A stretch of DNA of 64,000 nucleotides from Hungatella sp. (GCA_022792815.1 JAAWBS010000026.1:1-64000), one strand, 5' to 3'. Numbered from the stretch's first letter, positions 1-9,449 are shown. The notes: generated by a model from the letters alone, not told the origin. Numbers and translations are program-made.

Positions 1-905
1 AAATTCTCTTCCTTCTTCTCCAGACCCTCGCCGGTCTCGAACCGAACAAACTTCTTAATCTTAATATTCGCTCCGTTCTCCTTAGCCACAGCCTTCACAT
101 ACTGCTCCACAGACTGTTTTCCATCCTCTGCCTTTACATAAACCTGATCCATCAGGCAGATCTCCTTCAGTTCCTTGTTGATACGGCCCTGAATCATACC
201 GGCGATCACCTTCTCCGGCTTGGAAGCCTCCTTGGGATCGTTCTGAATCTGAGCCATGAGAATGGCCTTCTCGTGCTCGATAAACTCCTCGCTCACTTCG
301 CTTCTGTCTGTGTACATGGGCTTCAGAGCAGCGGCCTGCATAGCTACGTTCTTAGCCATCTCCTTCACCGCGTCATTGACGACATCGGTCTCCACGTCGA
401 TCAGGACGCCGATCTTGCCGCCGCCGTGGATGTAGGAAGCCACGAAACCGTTCTCCTCCACAACCTGCTCGAATCTTCTGATGTTCATGTTCTCGCCGAT
501 GATGGAGATCTGGGAGGACAGAGCCTCTTTCACAGTCATGGACGGATCCTTTGCCCATATCTCGGCCATAAATGCGTCGATGTCTGCCGCGGTGGTTGCC
601 AGAGCCTGAGCGGCCACATCCGCCGCGTAAGTCTGGAACTTCTCGTTCTTGGCCACAAAGTCGGTCTCCGCGTTCACCTCAACCACAACCGCCTTCTTAC
701 CGTCCTCTGTGAGAGCGGTCACCACGATGCCCTCAGCCGCGATGCGGCCGGCCTTCTTGGCTGCGCCTGCCAGACCTTTCTCCCTCAGGAACTCCACTGC
801 TTTATCCATGTCGCCGTCGGTGGCTGCAAGCGCCTTCTTGCAGTCCATCATACCTGCACCGGTCATCTCTCTCAATTCTTTTACCATTGCTGCTGTTACT
901 GCCAT
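1..905 (-). CDS. tsf: Translation elongation factor Ts, 3' end beyond the window
   Basis: EF-Ts recycles EF-Tu by exchanging GDP for GTP in the cytoplasm. The translation starts MAVTAAMVKELREMTGAGMM; the stretch TGAGMMDCKKAL at about residues 15-26 is the conserved EF-Tu-contacting motif after the UBA-like N-terminal helices. The frame stays open to base 1, where the last visible residues (EGLEKKEEN) are typical of the family's C-terminus, so only a few codons are missing. The ATG follows a GGAGGG ribosome site. It lies downstream of rpsB on the same strand, the usual bacterial order, with a terminator-like hairpin between them. Confidence 0.95.
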   Translation of the reverse strand, partial: MAVTAAMVKELREMTGAGMMDCKKALAATDGDMDKAVEFLREKGLAGAAKKAGRIAAEGIVVTALTEDGKKAVVVEVNAETDFVAKNEKFQTYAADVAAQALATTAADIDAFMAEIWAKDPSMTVKEALSSQISIIGENMNIRRFEQVVEENGFVASYIHGGGKIGVLIDVETDVVNDAVKEMAKNVAMQAAALKPMYTDRSEVSEEFIEHEKAILMAQIQNDPKEASKPEKVIAGMIQGRINKELKEICLMDQVYVKAEDGKQSVEQYVKAVAKENGANIKIKKFVRFETGEGLEKKEEN

Positions 906-970
906 GATCTTTCCCTCCGATATTCTTTATTTTAATTACATCCCAACGCTGTCTTTCCTGATCACATCGC

Positions 971-1008
971 AAAAATGCTCCAATCCGTTATTCACAGATT
1001 GAAGCATT
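971..1008 (-). terminator. Hairpin between rpsB and tsf
   Basis: On the minus strand AATGCTTCAATC pairs with GATTGGAGCATT (12 bp with one U-G pair) and is followed by five T residues. It lies just after the rpsB stop codon and before tsf, so it probably acts as a partial terminator that lowers tsf relative to rpsB. The role is inferred. Confidence 0.6.
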
Positions 1009-1017
1009 CGCTCTGAA

Positions 1018-1764
1018 TTAAGCTTCTACAGTATCCTCTGCTTCTGCTGTCTCTTCAAATCCTTCGTAAGCATCCTGTGCTTCACCCTGGTTTGCTTCAA
1101 TCACTGCATCTGCCATCTTGGCAACGATCAGCTTCACGGCTCTGATCGCATCGTCATTGCCCGGAATCACATAATCCAACTCTTCCGGATCGCAGTTGGT
1201 ATCGCAGATGCCGATCAGCGGAACTCCTAAAATATGAGCTTCCTGTACGCAGATTCTCTCCTTCTTCGGATCTACGATAAAGATCGCGTCGGGAACTCTC
1301 TTCATCTCCTTGATACCGCCTAAGTTCTTCTCTAACTTCTCCCACTCTTTCTTCAGCTGGATCACTTCCTTCTTCGGAAGCACATCAAACGTGCCATCCT
1401 CAGACATCGTCTCGATCTCTTTCAGTCTGGCGATTCTGCTCTGAATCGTCTTAAAGTTGGTCAGCATACCGCCTAACCATCTCTCGTTCACATAAAACAT
1501 GCCGCAACGCTCGGCCTCTGTCTTAATGGCATCCTGAGCCTGCTTCTTGGTTCCCACAAAAAGAATGGTGCCTCCGTTGGCAGCGATGTTGCTGACAGCC
1601 TCATAAGCTTCGTCTACCTTACCTACAGACTTCTGCAGGTCAATGATGTAGATGCCGTTTCTCTCTGTGTAAATGTAAGGAGCCATCTTAGGGTTCCATC
1701 TTCTTGTCTGGTGTCCGAAATGTACACCGGCTTCCAAAAGCTGTTTCATAGAAATAACGCTCAT
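1018..1764 (-). CDS. rpsB: 30S ribosomal protein S2
   Basis: S2 is a structural protein of the small ribosomal subunit. The 248-residue product begins [19 protein letters not shown], the family signature start, and contains [22 protein letters not shown] and the P-D-A-I-F-I-V-D block followed by IGICDTN. The acidic C-terminal tail is common in Firmicutes. A good GGAGG site precedes the ATG. It is the first gene of an rpsB-tsf unit with its own sigma-A promoter about 110 bases upstream. Confidence 0.97.
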   Translation of the reverse strand: MSVISMKQLLEAGVHFGHQTRRWNPKMAPYIYTERNGIYIIDLQKSVGKVDEAYEAVSNIAANGGTILFVGTKKQAQDAIKTEAERCGMFYVNERWLGGMLTNFKTIQSRIARLKEIETMSEDGTFDVLPKKEVIQLKKEWEKLEKNLGGIKEMKRVPDAIFIVDPKKERICVQEAHILGVPLIGICDTNCDPEELDYVIPGNDDAIRAVKLIVAKMADAVIEANQGEAQDAYEGFEETAEAEDTVEA

Positions 1765-1872
1765 GATCTTACCTCCGTTTGGTTTTTCTTCCGCCTGTGT
1801 CTTGTGCTCTCTTGGGGACCTGACGCGGCACCTCCCTCGAAATCAACAGACGTGATTTTTCTCAACTTCCCA

Positions 1873-1901
1873 AGCATAACATAGAACGTCCCTTATTGCA
1901 A
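1873..1901 (-). promoter_or_regulatory. Promoter of rpsB-tsf
   Basis: A -35 box TTGCAA (1896-1901) and a -10 box TATGCT (1873-1878) are separated by exactly 17 bases on the minus strand. The leader between it and rpsB is about 100 nt and could host ribosomal-protein autoregulation, but no known S2 leader motif was recognised. Confidence 0.7.
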
Positions 1902-2037
1902 GCCTTTTTTGCCTAAATTTGCCGCCTAAATCCACACTAAATCGGCCGCCAATTCATCACAAATTCAGGCCACCCTGCAGCCGTTTTCTGACAGGGAGGC
2001 CAGACTCCACCGTTTTGTCGTTCCCGTCTCACGGCAT

Positions 2038-2805
2038 CTAGAGGACACCGAAGTCAATCTCCAAGTCCCCGAAGATCTTCAGGGATATTCTGTCCCGCAG
2101 CCCGTAGATCTTCATATCCATCTCCTCCCCGTCAAACACATAGGTGATAATCCGCTCTTTTGCGAGATCGATCACCCAGTACTCCCTCACCCCCGCGTTC
2201 CAGTACTTCTTAAGCTTTAAGCCGTGGTCTTTGTCTTTCCCGCTTCCTGATATAATCTCCGCCACAAAATCCGGAGGACCGTTTAGACCTGTCCTGTCCG
2301 GATATTTCCCCTCTCCCACCATGCAGAGATCAGGCCGCACCACTGTTTTGCCGTCCCGGTCCAGACGCACGTCGAAAGGCGGCAGATACACACGGTACCC
2401 CCCTTTCTTCTTTCGAAGATAGTCCTTTACCTGGTAGTGCAGTTCTCCCAGAATCTCCTGATGTCTGGTCTCCCAGGCCTCCATAGAATAAAATTTCCCG
2501 TCTATCAGCTCTGTCTTTACCCGCCTAAAAAAGCCATAATAGTCCTCTATGGTGTAGTCTTCCCTATTCTCATAGCCTTTGGCGGTTTCCTGTGAACAAC
2601 TGATATGGAAATCGGTATGGTCTCTGTAAAAATACATTCCCAGAACTCTCTCCAGAGCCAGCATGGTACTGTATTTCGGAGCCTTTGTCTCCCCGCTGAA
2701 TATTTTATTGACCGTTCCCAGAGGAACACCGGACCGCTCGGATACCTCCTGATTGGTGAGACGCAGCTCTCTTTTTCGCTGCTTCATTTTCTCAAGATTC
2801 ATCAT
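2038..2805 (-). CDS. XRE-type HTH fused to Uma2 family nuclease-like domain
   Basis: The N-terminal ~55 residues read as a Cro/C1-type helix-turn-helix (LTNQEVSERSGVPLGTVNKI). From about residue 85 the protein matches the Uma2/DUF820 PD-(D/E)xK-like fold: a V-R-P-D-L-C motif, then P-D-F-V-A-E-I-I-S, then KYWNAGVREYWVID. The role of Uma2 proteins is poorly known and the catalytic reading is inferred. The frame is open to base 2862, but the best promoter has its -10 box at 2834-2839, so the upstream Met codons would not be transcribed. I therefore place the start at the Met-Met pair near 2805; the ribosome site there is weak and the start is uncertain. Divergent from the debranching enzyme. Confidence 0.75.
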   Translation of the reverse strand: MMNLEKMKQRKRELRLTNQEVSERSGVPLGTVNKIFSGETKAPKYSTMLALERVLGMYFYRDHTDFHISCSQETAKGYENREDYTIEDYYGFFRRVKTELIDGKFYSMEAWETRHQEILGELHYQVKDYLRKKKGGYRVYLPPFDVRLDRDGKTVVRPDLCMVGEGKYPDRTGLNGPPDFVAEIISGSGKDKDHGLKLKKYWNAGVREYWVIDLAKERIITYVFDGEEMDMKIYGLRDRISLKIFGDLEIDFGVL

Positions 2806-2833
2806 GTTAACCGCTTTCTTTTTCTTCGTGTTC

Positions 2834-2862
2834 ATTATAATAACTGCTCCACTTTCGGTCAA
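2834..2862 (-). promoter_or_regulatory. Promoter of the XRE-Uma2 gene
   Basis: TTGACC (2857-2862) and TATAAT (2834-2839) are separated by 17 bases on the minus strand. The -10 overlaps an in-frame ATG of the downstream reading frame, so translation must start further in or the transcript is nearly leaderless. Confidence 0.65.
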
Positions 2863-2886
2863 GATTTTTTTGCTTTCAAATACCGT

Positions 2887-2915
2887 TTGACGCTTTCGCC
2901 AAAACCCCTTATAAT
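2887..2915 (+). promoter_or_regulatory. Promoter of the glycogen debranching gene
   Basis: TTGACG (2887-2892), 17-bp spacer, TATAAT (2910-2915). It lies about 80 bases upstream of the TTG start of the GH13 gene and back-to-back with the XRE-Uma2 promoter, so the two genes may influence each other. Confidence 0.75.
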
Positions 2916-2994
2916 AGAAATAAGATGGTTTGTGACATCTAACTCATTTTGCTGCTCAATCATTTATCAGCCATCAAAAGACAGGAGGACGACC

Positions 2995-5145
2995 TTGATA
3001 CCTTACACACAAAAATACCTTCTGGATCACCCCATTTCTTTTACTCCCATGGGAGAAGTCGCCGGTTTCTCCGTGCGGCCCGGGCTCTTTGATGTAAACG
3101 GAGCCATGGCTCTTCCCAACGGAGTAAACTTTACCGTCCACACCCATAACGGCACATCCTGTGAGCTTTTGCTGTTCGGCAGAGGGGAAGAGGAGCCTTT
3201 CGCCGTCCTTCCATTTCCCGAGTCCTACAAGATCGGCGATGTCTACTCCATGATCGTCTTTGATCTGGACATCGAGACATTTGAATATGCCTACCGAGTT
3301 GACGGTCCTTACGCGCCGGATGAGGGGATGCTGTTCGATCGGCACAACATCCTCTTGGATCCTTACGCAGTCGCTGTCACGGGACAGGACTCCTGGGGGA
3401 AAAAGAAAAAGAAAACCTACCATGCCAAAGTGATACGGGATATCTTCGACTGGGGGGATATGTCCCAGTCCAAAAAAGAGATGTGCGACCTGGTCATCTA
3501 TGAACTGCATGTGAGGGGATTTACCTGCCACCCGTCTTCCGGCGTCACCCACAGAGGCACCTTTGAGGGCCTGAAAGAAAAGATCCCCTATCTGAAAGAG
3601 CTGGGGATCAACGCCGTAGAACTGATGCCTATATTTGAATTCGACGAAAATATGAACTCCCGTGTGGTGGACGGCAAACGTCTTTTGGATTACTGGGGCT
3701 ATAACACCGTAAGTTTTTTTGCCCCCAATGCCAGCTATGCCGCCTGTGGAGAGTACAACCGGGCCGGCACGGAGCTGAAGGAACTGATCAAAGCCCTCCA
3801 TGACAATGACATCGAGGTGATCCTGGATGTGGTCTTCAACCACACCGCCGAGGGCAATGAACAGGGACCGGTGTTCTGTTTCAAAGGGCTGGACAACAAG
3901 ATGTACTACATGCTGACCCCTGACGGCAATTACTACAATTTCAGCGGCTGCGGCAATACCTTAAACTGCAATCACCCCATCGTCCAGCAGATGATTCTGG
4001 AGTGCCTGCGTTACTGGACCATCAATTTCCGCATCGACGGTTTCCGCTTTGATCTGGCCAGCATCCTCGGGCGCAATGAGGACGGGTCTCCCATGAACAA
4101 TCCGCCTCTGCTGAAAAGCCTAGCCTATGACCCGCTTCTGAGCAATGTCAAGCTGATCGCCGAGGCCTGGGATGCGGGGGGCATGTATCAGGTGGGGAGC
4201 TTCCCCGCCAACAAGCGTTGGGCAGAGTGGAACGGCAGATACCGGGACAGCCTTCGCTCCTACCTGAAAGGAGAGTTCTGGGCAGCCCTGGATGCCGCCT
4301 GGTCCATCACCGGTTCCAGCGACCTGTATGGTGACTTCTATACGGATTATAAGGGCAACTATGCCGGCTATAACTCCTGCATCAATTTTATCACCTGCCA
4401 TGACGGTTTTACCATGTATGATCTCTACGCCTACAACCAGAAGCACAACGAGGCCAACGGTTGGAACAACACCGACGGTTCTGACGACAACCGCAGCTGG
4501 AACTGCGGGATCGAGGGCTACACCAACAGCCCTGAGGTCTTAAGCCTCCGCTTTCGGATGATACGCAACGCCTGTGCCGTGCTCATGTGCAGCCGGGGCA
4601 CTCCCATGTTTCTGGCGGGAGACGAATTCGGGAACTCCCAGTACGGCAACAACAACAGCTATTGTCAGGATAACCCGATCTCCTGGCTGGACTGGAGCCT
4701 TTTGGAGAAAAACCGGGAGCTGTTCGAGTTCTTCCGGTTCATGATCGCCTACCGCCACGAACACACGGTCATACGGCGCAAATTGCCTGATGCCATCTGC
4801 GGTATGGACCCGCTTCTCACCCACACCTCCAACGCGGAGGAGTGGAACATTCCCCCCGGCACCAAATCCTTCAGCGTCAGCTTCGCCGGGTATGACCGCA
4901 AGAAAGGCCATGACGATCTGGTCTATGTCTCCATCAATACGGATTGGAGAGACACGGTCATTACGCTGCCCAACCTCCGCCACCGCGGCGCCTGGTATCT
5001 GAGTGTCAACACCTACGGCGACGGCCAGGGACGGTATACCTATCCGGAAGGCCAGGAGGTGCGCATAGACGGCTCATTTATCATGCGTCCCCGGTCCGTG
5101 GCCGTGTTTACCGGCAGACCTTACTTAGAGGATGCTAACCTGTAG
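2995..5145 (+). CDS. glgX: Glycogen debranching enzyme, GH13 isoamylase-like
   Basis: A 716-residue alpha-amylase superfamily enzyme predicted to cleave alpha-1,6 branches of glycogen or starch-derived oligosaccharides in the cytoplasm (no signal peptide). A CBM48-like N-terminal domain precedes the catalytic barrel. Catalytic residues are visible: nucleophile Asp353 in FRIDGFRFD, acid/base Glu390 in LIAEAWD, and Asp470 in ITCHDG; DVVFNHTAEG is GH13 conserved region I. The frame is open further upstream into the divergent gene, but the TTG at 2995 has a near-perfect AGGAGG six bases before it and lies downstream of the promoter, so I use it. GlgX/TreX-type is the best fit; pullulanase-like activity cannot be excluded. 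Confidence 0.88.
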   Translation: MIPYTQKYLLDHPISFTPMGEVAGFSVRPGLFDVNGAMALPNGVNFTVHTHNGTSCELLLFGRGEEEPFAVLPFPESYKIGDVYSMIVFDLDIETFEYAYRVDGPYAPDEGMLFDRHNILLDPYAVAVTGQDSWGKKKKKTYHAKVIRDIFDWGDMSQSKKEMCDLVIYELHVRGFTCHPSSGVTHRGTFEGLKEKIPYLKELGINAVELMPIFEFDENMNSRVVDGKRLLDYWGYNTVSFFAPNASYAACGEYNRAGTELKELIKALHDNDIEVILDVVFNHTAEGNEQGPVFCFKGLDNKMYYMLTPDGNYYNFSGCGNTLNCNHPIVQQMILECLRYWTINFRIDGFRFDLASILGRNEDGSPMNNPPLLKSLAYDPLLSNVKLIAEAWDAGGMYQVGSFPANKRWAEWNGRYRDSLRSYLKGEFWAALDAAWSITGSSDLYGDFYTDYKGNYAGYNSCINFITCHDGFTMYDLYAYNQKHNEANGWNNTDGSDDNRSWNCGIEGYTNSPEVLSLRFRMIRNACAVLMCSRGTPMFLAGDEFGNSQYGNNNSYCQDNPISWLDWSLLEKNRELFEFFRFMIAYRHEHTVIRRKLPDAICGMDPLLTHTSNAEEWNIPPGTKSFSVSFAGYDRKKGHDDLVYVSINTDWRDTVITLPNLRHRGAWYLSVNTYGDGQGRYTYPEGQEVRIDGSFIMRPRSVAVFTGRPYLEDANL

Positions 5146-5168
5146 CAGGCCGGACTGCGGACTGTCAA

Positions 5169-5207
5169 AGAGGGGATCTCAAATCGCGAGACCCCCTCTC
5201 TTTCTTT
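5169..5207 (+). terminator. Terminator after the debranching enzyme
   Basis: An inverted repeat (GAGGGGATCTC against GAGACCCCCTC) is followed by TTTCTTT on the plus strand. It sits between convergent genes, the GH13 gene and the ABC exporter operon, and may serve both. Confidence 0.7.
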
Positions 5208-5226
5208 GAGCAGCTTTCCGTTTCCT

Positions 5227-7110
5227 CTAATCCAGTTCTTTCAGACCGGTATACAACTCATAGTACCGTCCCTTCGTCCCTAAGAGCTCATCATGGTCTC
5301 CCCGCTCGATGATCTGCCCGTCCTCCAGCACCATGATGGCGTTGGCATTGCGCACTGTGGAGAGGCGGTGGGCGATGACAAAAGTGGTTCGCTCTGACAT
5401 CAGCCGGTCCATGCCGTGCTCGATGTGCATCTCGGTTCTGGTGTCCACGGAGCTGGTGGCCTCATCCAGAATCAGAATCGGCGCCTTGGAGACAGCGGCC
5501 CTGGCGATGTTGAGAAGCTGCCTCTGGCCCTGGCTTAAGTTGGCCCCATCTCCCTCCAGCATGGTGTCATACCCCTTGGGAAGCCTCATGATAAAGGAAT
5601 GAGCCGACGCGGTCCGGGCAGCCTGCACCACTTCCTCGTCCGTGGCATCCAGCCTTCCGTAGCGGATGTTCTCCCGCACGGTCCCCGTAAACAGATGGGT
5701 GTCCTGCAGGACCATAGCGATGTTTTTCCGCAGGTTCTCTCTGTTGATGTGCCGGATATCCACGCCGTCGATGGAGATAGACCCTGACTGAATATCGTAA
5801 AACCGGTTCAGAAGGTTGGTGATCGTAGTCTTGCCGGCGCCTGTGGAGCCTACAAAGGCAATCTTTTGTCCCGGCTTGGCGTAGAGGCTGATGTCCTTTA
5901 AGATCACTTTATCCGGATTGTAGCCAAAATTCACATGATCCAGAACCACATGACCTTTCATGGGATCAAGCACCGCCGCGTCCTCATCATCCTCCTTCTC
6001 CGGAGCCTGGTCCATCACCGCAAATACACGCTCCGCCCCGGCCAGCGCGGAGAATACATTGCTGACCTGCATGGAAATCTCATTGATGGGGCGGCTGAAG
6101 TGTCGGGAAAAATTGAGGAATACGGTCAGGCCCCCCACATCAAAATTCTTCCACACACACAGCACGCCTCCGACGCAGGCTGTGAGGGAGTAGTTGATCT
6201 GGCTTAAATTTCCCATGATCGGTCCCATGATGCCGCCGAAAAACTGGGCTTTGATCTGATTATCCCTCAAATCCCTGTTCAGGATGTCAAACTCCTCCTT
6301 GGCTGTCTGCTCATGGCAGAATACCTTCACCACCTTCTGACCGGTGATGGTCTCCTCCACATAACCGTTGACAGCCCCCAGAGAGGTCTGCTGTGCCGTA
6401 AAATACTTCTGGCTCCGTCTGGCCACCGCGCCTCCTGCCTTCATCATCAGCGGCACCATGACCACGGTGACGATGGTCAGATACACATTGGTGTAGAGCA
6501 TAAGTCCCAGGGTACCCAGGATGCTCAGTGCCCCGGAAAACAACTGGACCAAAGTGTTGGACAGCATCTGACCCACTGTATCTACATCGTTGGTAAACCG
6601 GCTCATCAGATCCCCGTTGTTGTTGGTGTCGTAAAATCGGATCGGCAGAGCCTGCATCCTGGTAAACAGATCGTCCCTGATCTTCTGCAATGCATTCTGC
6701 GCCACCGTCAGCATGACCTTTGCCTGAGCATAGTTGGCCGCTACCCCAGCCAGATACACTAAGGTCAGCATCAGAAGGGCCTTTGCCAGCCCCGCCGCGT
6801 CTCCCCGGCTGCCGTCCACCGGCACGATATACCTGTTGATGATAGGACGAAGCATATAGGAACCTGCAAGAGATGCCACCGTGTTGACGATGACACAGAA
6901 AAATGCCAGAGACATCTTGGCCTTATCCTCATTCAGATAGTGAAGCAGCCTTCTCACCGTCTCCCTGCTGTTTTTGGGGGTTCCCTTGGCCATGGCCGGT
7001 CTCCGCCTTCCCGGTCCCCCGGGCCCTGGTCCCATATGTCCCCTCGGCGCGGGAACCGCACGCCCGTACCGCCGTTTCAGGCTCTCTCTCTTTCTCTCAA
7101 GCTCCGTCAT
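5227..7110 (-). CDS. ABC exporter half-transporter, consensus ATP site
   Basis: A 627-residue fusion of a six-helix type IV ABC exporter domain with a nucleotide-binding domain. Walker A GSTGAGKTT lies near residue 420, the signature reads LSQGQ, Walker B is ILILDEATSSVD with the catalytic Glu, and the H-loop histidine is present (IAHRLS). The N-terminus has a Pro/Gly/Arg-rich segment of about 40 residues before the first helix. Its ATG overlaps the stop codon of the upstream ABC gene (ATGA), so the two are translationally coupled and very probably form a heterodimer. Controlled by the MarR gene at the head of the operon; the substrate is unknown, but drug or lipid export is typical. Confidence 0.92.
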   Translation of the reverse strand: MTELERKRESLKRRYGRAVPAPRGHMGPGPGGPGRRRPAMAKGTPKNSRETVRRLLHYLNEDKAKMSLAFFCVIVNTVASLAGSYMLRPIINRYIVPVDGSRGDAAGLAKALLMLTLVYLAGVAANYAQAKVMLTVAQNALQKIRDDLFTRMQALPIRFYDTNNNGDLMSRFTNDVDTVGQMLSNTLVQLFSGALSILGTLGLMLYTNVYLTIVTVVMVPLMMKAGGAVARRSQKYFTAQQTSLGAVNGYVEETITGQKVVKVFCHEQTAKEEFDILNRDLRDNQIKAQFFGGIMGPIMGNLSQINYSLTACVGGVLCVWKNFDVGGLTVFLNFSRHFSRPINEISMQVSNVFSALAGAERVFAVMDQAPEKEDDEDAAVLDPMKGHVVLDHVNFGYNPDKVILKDISLYAKPGQKIAFVGSTGAGKTTITNLLNRFYDIQSGSISIDGVDIRHINRENLRKNIAMVLQDTHLFTGTVRENIRYGRLDATDEEVVQAARTASAHSFIMRLPKGYDTMLEGDGANLSQGQRQLLNIARAAVSKAPILILDEATSSVDTRTEMHIEHGMDRLMSERTTFVIAHRLSTVRNANAIMVLEDGQIIERGDHDELLGTKGRYYELYTGLKELD

Positions 7111-8846
7111 GCTCCCACCTCCTTCTCCTGGTCTCTCTGTGAATAATAGATCTCCCGATAGGCCTGACAGTCTGCCATCAGTTCCCGGTGGCTTCCCTGA
7201 CCTATGATTTTGCCCTCATCCAGCACCAGGATCTGGTCGGCCTCCTCCACGGAACCGATCCGCTGGGCGATGATGATCTTGGTGGTATCTTTTAAGGTGG
7301 TGGCAAAGCATTCCCGGATTCTGGCCTCTGTCGCAGTGTCCACCGCGCTGGTGCTGTCGTCCAGAATCAGGATCTTCGGCTTCTTCAGCAATGCCCTGGC
7401 GATACACAGCCTCTGCTTCTGTCCGCCTGACACATTGATGCCCCCCTGTCCCAGATCCTTCTGGTAGCCTTCCCCAAAGGACATGATGAATCCGTCGGCC
7501 TGAGCGCTCTTTGCCGCCTGGCGCAGCTCCTCCTCAGAGGCGGTCTCATCCCCCCACTGAAGATTCTCCTGGATGGTTCCGGAGAACAGCACATTTTTCT
7601 GGAGTACCATGCCCACCCCCTCTCTTAAATTGTGGAGGGAGTACTCTCTCACATCCACCCCATCGACTAACACCTTTCCCTCCGTCACGTCGTAGAGCCT
7701 GGGAATCAGCTGGACCAGAGTCGTCTTGCCGCTTCCCGTGGCTCCGATGATTCCTACAGTCTGTCCCGGCTGTGCAGTAAAGCTGATATGCTCCAGCACT
7801 TTCTCCTTTGCCCCCTCGTGGTAGCTGAAGCTTACATCCTGAAACTCCACCCGCCCCGTCTTCACCGACAGGTCTTTTCTGGAAGCCTGCACATCGGTCA
7901 GGTCAATCTCCGTATCCATGACCTCATTGATCCTCTTTATGGATGCCATAGCCCGGGAGCTCTGGAGGAACACCATGGAGAGCATCATCAGGGACATGAG
8001 GATCTGCACGATGTAGGTGGTGAAGGCAGTCAGATCCCCCACCTGCATATCTCCTGCTATGATAATGTTGCCGCCGTACCACACCACTGCCAGGGTGGTG
8101 ATATTCATGGCAAGCATCATCACAGGCATGGTCATGATGACGATATTCATGGCGCTTAGGCTGCTCTCCTTCAGGTCCTGGTTCATGCTCCTGAACTTCT
8201 CTGCCTCGAAGTCCTCCCGGACAAAAGACTTGATGACACGCACATTGGTCAGCGCCTCCTGGATACCGGAATTGACCCGGTCCAGCTTTTTCTGCATCGC
8301 CGTAAATCTGGGAAACGCAGTCTTTAAGATCAATACGATAGCTCCGGTGAGAAACGGAATCACCACCAGGATCACCAGAGCCAGCCGCCGGTTCATGACA
8401 AATGCCATAATCAGAGCCCCGATCAGCAGGCCCGGTGCGCGAAAGGCCATGCGCAGCCCCATCATGGTCACGTTCTGCACCTGCTGGATGTCATTTGTCA
8501 AACGGGTCACCAGAGAGCCTGTGCTGTACTGATCGATATTCTTAAAGGAAAAATCCTGAACCTTCGAAAACAGTGCCTGCCTGAGATCGCTGGTAAAGCA
8601 GATGGAGGCCTTTGACGCAAAGTAGGCGCCTCCCACTCCGCCCAAGGCCATGGCCGTGGAAAAAATCACCATCACCGCTCCGATTCCCACGATATAGGAA
8701 ATGTTTCTCTCAGCCACCCCGTTGTTGATAATCATGGACATCAGCTTCGGCAGCATGATCTCTCCCAGTACCTCTGTCAGCATGCACAGCGGTGCCAAGA
8801 TAAAGGCGGCCCTGTAGGGCCTGATAAAGTTTTTGTATCGTTTCAC
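7107..8846 (-). CDS. ABC exporter half-transporter, degenerate ATP site
   Basis: A 579-residue partner of the downstream ABC gene. It has six transmembrane helices, Walker A GATGSGKTT near residue 367 and signature VSGGQ. Walker B ends in Asp-Asp (ILILDDSTSAVD) where Glu is the catalytic base, and the H-loop His is replaced by Gln (IIIAQRIGS). Both changes are hallmarks of the degenerate half of heterodimeric exporters such as BmrC/D and TM287/288. The frame extends upstream, but the GTG at 8846 overlaps the marR stop (GTGA) and has a GAGAGG site, so I choose it. Confidence 0.92.
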   Translation of the reverse strand: MKRYKNFIRPYRAAFILAPLCMLTEVLGEIMLPKLMSMIINNGVAERNISYIVGIGAVMVIFSTAMALGGVGGAYFASKASICFTSDLRQALFSKVQDFSFKNIDQYSTGSLVTRLTNDIQQVQNVTMMGLRMAFRAPGLLIGALIMAFVMNRRLALVILVVIPFLTGAIVLILKTAFPRFTAMQKKLDRVNSGIQEALTNVRVIKSFVREDFEAEKFRSMNQDLKESSLSAMNIVIMTMPVMMLAMNITTLAVVWYGGNIIIAGDMQVGDLTAFTTYIVQILMSLMMLSMVFLQSSRAMASIKRINEVMDTEIDLTDVQASRKDLSVKTGRVEFQDVSFSYHEGAKEKVLEHISFTAQPGQTVGIIGATGSGKTTLVQLIPRLYDVTEGKVLVDGVDVREYSLHNLREGVGMVLQKNVLFSGTIQENLQWGDETASEEELRQAAKSAQADGFIMSFGEGYQKDLGQGGINVSGGQKQRLCIARALLKKPKILILDDSTSAVDTATEARIRECFATTLKDTTKIIIAQRIGSVEEADQILVLDEGKIIGQGSHRELMADCQAYREIYYSQRDQEKEVGA

Positions 8847-9346
8847 TTGACATCCTCTCTTTCTGTCTCTGTCCTGGGAGTCCAAGCCTCCGTGACATAG
8901 ACTCCCATGTTATCATACATCCGATCCAGCAGCTCCTCCATCCTTCGAAAGTCCTCCTGGGAAAATCCCGAAAACATGACTCTCTCCAGTTCCTCGAAGA
9001 CGGCTTTGCTGCTTCGAACCACCTCCATCCCCTTTTCGGTGATGCCGATCTGGTTGCATCGGTTGTCCTTTAAATCCACCACTCTCCTGACATAGCCTCC
9101 CTGCTCCAGCTTCTTTAGAGACACCGCTGTGGTGGCGGCAGAGACGCCCTGTCTCCCGGCCAGCTCCTTCTGGGACAGATCCGGGTGATCCGCGATGAAC
9201 ATCAACAGCTGGTGCTGGCTTCTGTGGACTCCTGTAGACTTAAGCTCCTGCTCCAAAACCTTTCTGTGACGGCGGTTGGTCCGTATATATTTGCCGATAA
9301 CCCTGGACTCTGTGGTATCTTTTCGGCACATGGTCCCCTCTTCCAC
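8843..9346 (-). CDS. MarR family transcriptional regulator
   Basis: A 167-residue winged-helix regulator. The core LSQKELAGRQGVSAATTAVS is the recognition region, followed by the wing with the family D-x-R motif seen as DLKDNRCNQI and the usual ITEKG. A GTG start is chosen because AGGAGG stands seven bases before it; an ATG five codons later has its SD too close. It is the first gene of a MarR-ABC-ABC operon with overlapping stop and start codons, an arrangement that usually means ligand-relieved repression of the exporter. A GTTAAC palindrome beside the promoter is a possible operator. Confidence 0.9.
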   Translation of the reverse strand: MEEGTMCRKDTTESRVIGKYIRTNRRHRKVLEQELKSTGVHRSQHQLLMFIADHPDLSQKELAGRQGVSAATTAVSLKKLEQGGYVRRVVDLKDNRCNQIGITEKGMEVVRSSKAVFEELERVMFSGFSQEDFRRMEELLDRMYDNMGVYVTEAWTPRTETEREDVK

Positions 9347-9449
9347 ACCTCTTCCTCCTCTCTTCTCCGGAATCCTTCCATGACCTGCCATCCTGTCCGG
9401 TCTCAATCCCTGTTCTGCGGCAGATGATTAGCAGGCTGATAATTAGGTA

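Noticed and set aside
273-1002. Plus-strand frames over tsf
   Set aside because: Antisense to tsf, which is clear on the minus strand although cut by the window edge.
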